A stretch of DNA of 64,000 nucleotides from Uloborus plumipes (taxonomy: Eukaryota; Arthropoda; Arachnida; Araneae; Uloboridae). The stretch lies in assembly GCA_038373865.1 (NCBI GenBank), contig JAXGGA010002849.1, positions 49,489 through 113,488 of the forward strand, written 5' to 3'. Shown here one piece after another: positions 58,748 to 64,000 of this stretch. Within the stretch, counting starts at the first letter, position 1, and every line of letters starts with the position of its first letter. Position numbers and translations under genes: made by a program. The notes below the pieces were generated by a model. It ran no database searches and was not told the DNA's origin. It worked only from the letters and a program-made list of their open reading frames with translations.

Positions 58748-60720
58748 CAGTAGTCTCGAAAATCCGAGTCACTTAAGTCCGAGGCTCCGGTTAATTCGTT
58801 TGCTTTATTAACGCTTAATTAACATTTTTAAGTGCTTTATTAACATTTTTAGGTGTATCTTTAATAGCTAAACAGAAAATTTGCATTAAAATATGAAACT
58901 ATTTATATTTTACTATTATAAAGTATCCTTTTGTACGTAAATTAAAGTAATTTAAAAAAAATGATGGAGAAGTCTGTGTTAATAGCACCAGCCAAGTTTT
59001 ACAAACTATTCTTTGACTACTAGAGATATATTAAGATATGGGCCATTCCATGAAAAGTGAAACCAATTGGTCAAAAATTCATATTGAAGTTATGTTGCTA
59101 TGATATACATCATTTTAAAGCTTAAGATATATATTTTAAGAATCCTGCATTGGTTTTTTGGTGAGAGTTAGAATAATACTTGTTTTGTTAGTTGGAAGTA
59201 CGATATTCACGAACTTGTAAAAATCAGAAAAAAGAACACATTTTCAAATGCATATTTCTCATCGAAAAATAAAAACAAAAATAACTACTTGTAGCACAGT
59301 TTTAACTACTAAGACGGTACTATAATAATATGCATTCATTAATTTCTTTTGAATTGATCTAAATGGTGTAATTGAAGTTTGAAAAAAAGAAGTTTGATGT
59401 TACGTCTGTAACAAAAAAGAAGCAAAAGTTGTCATTACGTCCTAAAAAATCAAAATTAAAAGAAACCCTTAACAGTCCTTTTGGCAAATTCTTAGAGTAA
59501 TTGCCCACCATAGTTAAAAATATTGCAACTGATTTAGTTTTTAAATTAATGCTGTTACAGACGTAACATTTCGGACATAACAAATGGCTCTATGTTACGT
59601 CCGTAGCAAAAGTAAATTTCCAATTAAATAGGTAAAAAGCACAGGATGAGCAATACATGTATATAGCATAATATGGTACGAGTACTAAAGTTTCTGGTAT
59701 TCTGATTTTGAAATTTTTAATTATGTCGGCATGTAATTGAAATTTATTTGCGAAAATGCCGTTCGAATTTCGAAAACGTCGGACGAAAAAGGACACATTT
59801 TTTCATTCAAAAAAAAAATTATCAAAATTGACCAACTGTCACCAAGAAGGTTAAATTTTAGTTTGGTACTAGTATTCTGCTATATCATCCAACATTTTCA
59901 AATTTTTAAGTTCTCCTAAGACCAATCACTGATTCCAGGGAGGAATTTACTTTTCCCGATTTTTTTATGTAGCAGCCCCATTATGCATTAATTTTAAGAA
60001 TACAAATAAATAAATGTGTGTGAAGGCCCTTCTAAACTTTTCTTGTGTCAATCTTTCTTGTAAATAATTGTCTTAAGATGCATTAATTCATTGTTACATA
60101 TTGACATATCGGCATATGCTCTCAACTCCGTCAGACATACCCAAATTTTCTAAAACTGTTGCAGTATAACTTAAAATATTCAAATAAAGTGTTAATTAAT
60201 GCTACTGTATTGTTTTAGCACAAAAATCTTTGTTTATTCCTGCTTTAAAATACAGTTTTCTACTTTCAAATCAGAGATGTTACGTCTGTAACACCACTTT
60301 GTTTCGTCCGTATGAGTTGTATGACATAGTCGAGTTTTTGCTGTTTTGTGAATTACGTCTGTAACAGGCAGTTTTATATTTCTGTATTTTTTTGTAATTA
60401 AGCAATCTGCACACAAATTTAATGTAGCATAAACATCATCAAGTTACACTACAGGAAAAAAAATTGAGGACTTTCATCAGCCCAAACCAGAATTATTTGT
60501 ATTCAAAATCTGCGATTGTTACGTCTGTAACGATGGAATTGCCCAAATGCTTTAAAAATAATAATTTGATATGTAAAACGACCTGAATTAAGCATTTTTT
60601 ACGTCCGTATAGTGCTCGAAAAGTGTAAAGTTTCCATCGAAAAAAGATTTATTTGGATGATCCGAGTTTTCAGTAATCCGAGGTAGCCTAAGCCCCAATT
60701 ACCTTAGATTTTTGAGACTG
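58748..60720. mobile_element. TIR element with GTTACGTCTGTAAC palindromes (about 1.97 kb)
   Basis: Seen: left end CAGTAGTCTCGAAAATCCGA (58748) and right end complementary to CAGTCTCAAAAATC (60720), both flanked by TA; ATCCGAG recurs near both ends. Inside are strong copies of GTTACGTCTGTAAC or its complement at 59399, 59554, 59594, 60279, 60352 and 60518, plus weaker ones near 60301 and 60598. A short plus-strand frame begins at 59756 (MPFEFRKRRTKKDTFFHSKK), preceded by a longer open frame on the minus strand; neither is recognised. Inference: a pogo/Tigger-like element (TA target, CAGT ends) whose transposase is lost or unfamiliar. Confidence 0.6.
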
Positions 60721-60722
60721 TA

Positions 60723-63700
60723 CTGTACTCTTATTTTTTATTTCATGTGTTTAATTATTTAACTAAGAATATATACAACAAACAAGTTTATACTGCAAAT
60801 TTTAAACGCTACTTCGCCAATGTTAGCTAATTATATTATTAAGTATAATTGTTACACATGTTCCGGTGTTTGTACGAGCTTTTGAACAACGGTTGAAGAA
60901 ATCTTTTAGAAAAACAGATTAAAAAATATGCGACTATCCAGTGAGCCTTCGTTTTTCTTGTAATTTATTTAAATAAATTAATACTTCTGGGACAAAATAT
61001 CGTAAGTATTAGAAAGTAGTCTTCATTTAGTGCATCAAAATAAATATAAACCTCTCTGCATTAGTATCATTTTGCAGCAAATATCTCAAACTCTTTTGCA
61101 AAGCTAGGATGAAAAATTACGATTTTTTTAAAACTATCAACTCTCCTTCTCATGAACTTTCTTCCTTAGCAACCAAATTCGAACGCAAAAGTTCTCCAAG
61201 TGCAATCTCTGATATTTCATAATTAAACGGTTTTCAAGGTGTTTTTTTTTTTTTTTTTTTTAGTTTTGTCAACAGAAACAGCGATTTGTATTTAAGTAGC
61301 CTTATTTTCTGAAAATACTTGCTGCAAGTGTTGCGAGTTGAGTTACTGATGCCAAGTTGTCGTTTGTTTATGCATGCAGCTATTTAAGTTATTTATTTAA
61401 TTTAATTAAACAAGCATATTATTTTTCTCTGAATTTTATCTTTTATAGTTTATTTATCTGTTTTGACATACCACAGATTTTTTTCTGATTTTTTTCCAAA
61501 GGTCTAATGCAGAGTTGTCGTTTATTTATGCATGGAATTGTTAACTTATTTTAATTGAACAAGCATATTTTTTTTTCTGGATTTTATCTTTTATTGTTTA
61601 TTTATCTGTTTTAACGGATAATATATTTCTTTCTGATTTTTTTTTTCCGAAGTAAAAACTATTTTGAAAGGAAACCGGAATATGTTATATACCTTTTTTA
61701 CCACTTGTCGGATTGATACATTAAGTTTTGAGAAAGCTCTTTTTTTTAAACAATCGGAACACTCGATTTTTTGTTAGTATTCTGTATAACATTTCAGACA
61801 TACTCATGCTATACTTATTCAAAAACAATGTTACAGTTAAAAAATTTAATTTTGAATAAAAAATAGTCAATTAATATAGATTCGTTAATTTATTATGTAA
61901 TTTATTTATTTCCAACCAAAACGAAAGCAATTATTTATATATTTAAACAATAGTACTATCGTCCGTTTTGAGCAATTGCAAATGATTTTAAGTGCATCCA
62001 GAAAATAAAAACAAATAAAACTTTTAAAAATTACCTAGAAAAATAATATTCAAGGTAAACCAATTCTGAGCTTTTTCGCCCAAGCAAATAATTTTCAAAA
62101 CTCTTATAATAATTTAAGGCCTACACAATATGCAATTCCTCAGAGTTTTACTACAATTGTAAGACAATGTACTATATATTATGATTTAACATTTCTTAAA
62201 TCTTTCATTTGTGCTGACTTTATTATTCCAGTTCAGTGTCTATTTTTAAAAAAAAGTAATAAAACTTACTGGAGCTAGTTTTACCACAAAACCAAGATCC
62301 AAGAGTGAATCCAGAAGAGCGGGGTCATACTAACAGGTAGCCCTAACTTTAAGAGACCAAAGCTGTTTTCTAGCTGCGTTTTGATGACTTATACTTAAAA
62401 CAAGGCCCAGACCCCATGTTTAATTCAAGTACTACACTTATGACTCCACCTGTTTCGAAAATAATCACATTCAAAATCAGGAGCTAGATACGCCCTTGCC
62501 ATAGCAAAAGTACTTAATAGAGGTTTTGGGAAGATAAAATAAATGTAACTCATTTTTTGATCCTTTTAAATAAATAGGCAAAATGAACTAGGATAAGATC
62601 ATATAAAAATTCATTTGTCAACATATATATCCAGATCAACTCATGTTTACCTCGCCGCGTGTGTGTTAAATATTATACATAAAGACAAAATCATTAATTT
62701 TATATTTTTTAAACTCTTCAACTACAAATGTTTATTGAAGAAACTGCAGGATATTTTTAATCATTGGAAAATGTTAAAAATTAAGCACTTTTGCATGAAA
62801 ACGTCATGTGCTCATACTCAGGTAAGCAAGTGATAGTTCATACCTGATATCCATACGAACGGAAGACTCCGACAGAATTTAATTTTGCTTTTGATGAGCT
62901 AAAAATATCGATTGCTGTCCTCTTCAATATTATTAATTTTACTTATCGCTTTGGCATTTCCAGACATTATCGCTTCATTTTAAACCCTAGCAACTGTTTA
63001 AAAGTATCTGGCACACAGCATTACATTTCGATCGCTAAATATTTCATAGCAAAAATAATGTTTCGCCAAAATCTACATTTTCTCATGTATTTGACTCAGG
63101 ATATTTTCTCTGAGCATTACTTGTAAATATTGAGGTAAGGATTTTAAAATTCAGCACTTAGCTTTGCATGATGCTTAAAAGAATTTCAACTATGTTACCT
63201 TATTACATATTCATTTATTCAAATTAAGAGCAACTCCAAAATATATTTAAATGTCAATTACTCACACTTCGTTCGTTTCAATTTATATTTATTTTTGTCT
63301 AGAAGTTAAATATTTGTCAACTCCGTGATGCAATAAATTTAGTTACTTCTTAATCGATATTTCAAAATATTGCTACTAGTACATTTGAATAAGTTATTTA
63401 TTAGTAAGTATGAAAACAACAAAAAATAACTGCAGTGGCACTTCTATTTTAAAAATATAACTAGATGAGAAAATGGTACCCAAGACCAACCCAAACACAA
63501 ACACCTTATTTAAGTTACTAAGTCACAAATAAATAAACAAATGGAGGCATAGGGGGAAAAGAGATGAAAGTGACAAAAAGCGATTTCGAGAAAAACGAAG
63601 AACAAAGTTTGATTTATCTTAACTCCTTTTGTAGTTAATAGAGTTTTCATGCGCATTTCGGTTGATTCTCATCTTTTTTCCCCCTTGTTGCTCTACCAGA

Positions 63701-64000
63701 TGATATTAACCCTTCATAGCCCCTAGGTAACGCTAAAATCTCAAAATTGACGAAAAAGTGACTTTCATTTTTTTCCCCTGGCCCTTCAAATAGGTAAATA
63801 AATAAGAAAGTGACTACTCCGCGGAGAATTAGTTCAATAATTTCATAAATGATAGTTTAAAGTGTTGCTAGAAGTGCACTTAAGGGATAGGTTACACATT
63901 ATTAAGTGAAGAAACATCAAAATATAACTGCAGTTAAAAAATTATTTTACAAATATAACAAACAGAAAAAAATACACTCACAACCAAGAAAAACACAAAC
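60723..64000. other. No gene recognised to the right edge
   Basis: AT-rich sequence upstream of the Dscam-family gene. The only structure seen is the tandem duplication at 61352-61655. Confidence 0.45.
61352..61655. repeat. Tandem duplication of about 155 bp
   Basis: Seen: the block from about 61353 (AGTTGTCGTTTGTTTATGCA) recurs from about 61513 (AGTTGTCGTTTATTTATGCA). Both continue through AACAAGCATAT and ATTTTATCTTTTAT to a T-rich end. Units differ by small indels. Confidence 0.8.

Overview
The window is eukaryotic, AT-rich, gene-poor and repeat-rich. It shows GT-AG introns with U2-type donors, a metazoan Ig-domain exon, many TA-target DNA transposons and long microsatellites. The only host gene I recognise is the 5' end of a Dscam-family cell adhesion gene on the minus strand. 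Its Ig1 exon resembles arthropod Dscam. Large introns, low GC and abundant Tc1/mariner and pogo-like elements fit an arthropod, and I would guess a chelicerate, probably a spider. The species assignment is inference.

Layout of the host gene (minus strand, right to left). A TATA-less core promoter candidate (Inr with DPE, and a CRE about 50 bp upstream) lies near 54139. A leader region with diverged tandem repeats follows (53395-53990). The signal-peptide exon is 53054-53114, then comes an intron of about 29.9 kb, then the Ig1 exon at 22808-23128. Both exon ends are phase 1 and join in frame. No Ig2 exon is visible between 1 and 22807, so the second intron runs to or past the left edge. One phase-compatible acceptor with an open frame (27-277) is a weak candidate for a further exon.

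Layout of the repeats. 1-7.6 kb: a dispersed repeat with an internal ~146-bp tandem array (second copy at 33.2-34.6 kb) and an intact Tc1-like transposon. 7.6-10.3 kb: a chain of three TIR elements abutting a TA tract, one holding a nested foldback. 12.9-15.9 kb: a decayed Tc1-like element and a second intact Tc1-like copy, each beside a TA tract. 17.1-17.9 kb: a foldback element. 20.2-20.8 kb: an RNase H remnant of a retroelement. 24.4-26.7 kb: a pogo-like element with DDE and zinc-finger remnants. 28.6-29.4 kb: a second, truncated pogo-like element. 35.1-35.5 kb and 38.9-39.2 kb: unexplained exon-like or promoter-like islands on the plus strand, inside the Dscam intron. 39.6-44.1 kb: a CGATCA-rich foldback, a 174-bp MITE and an internally deleted mariner-like element. 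45.1-45.3 kb: a possible SINE. 55.1-57.8 kb: CTGTAA-rich repeats, a Tc1-type non-autonomous element and a second foldback copy. 58.7-60.7 kb: a TIR element with repeated GTTACGTCTGTAAC palindromes.

Apart from Dscam and the transposases, nothing here works together as a pathway. The window is best read as a long first intron that has accumulated mobile DNA. Positions of TIRs, motifs and splice sites were read by eye; homology calls come from motif recognition and no database search was run.
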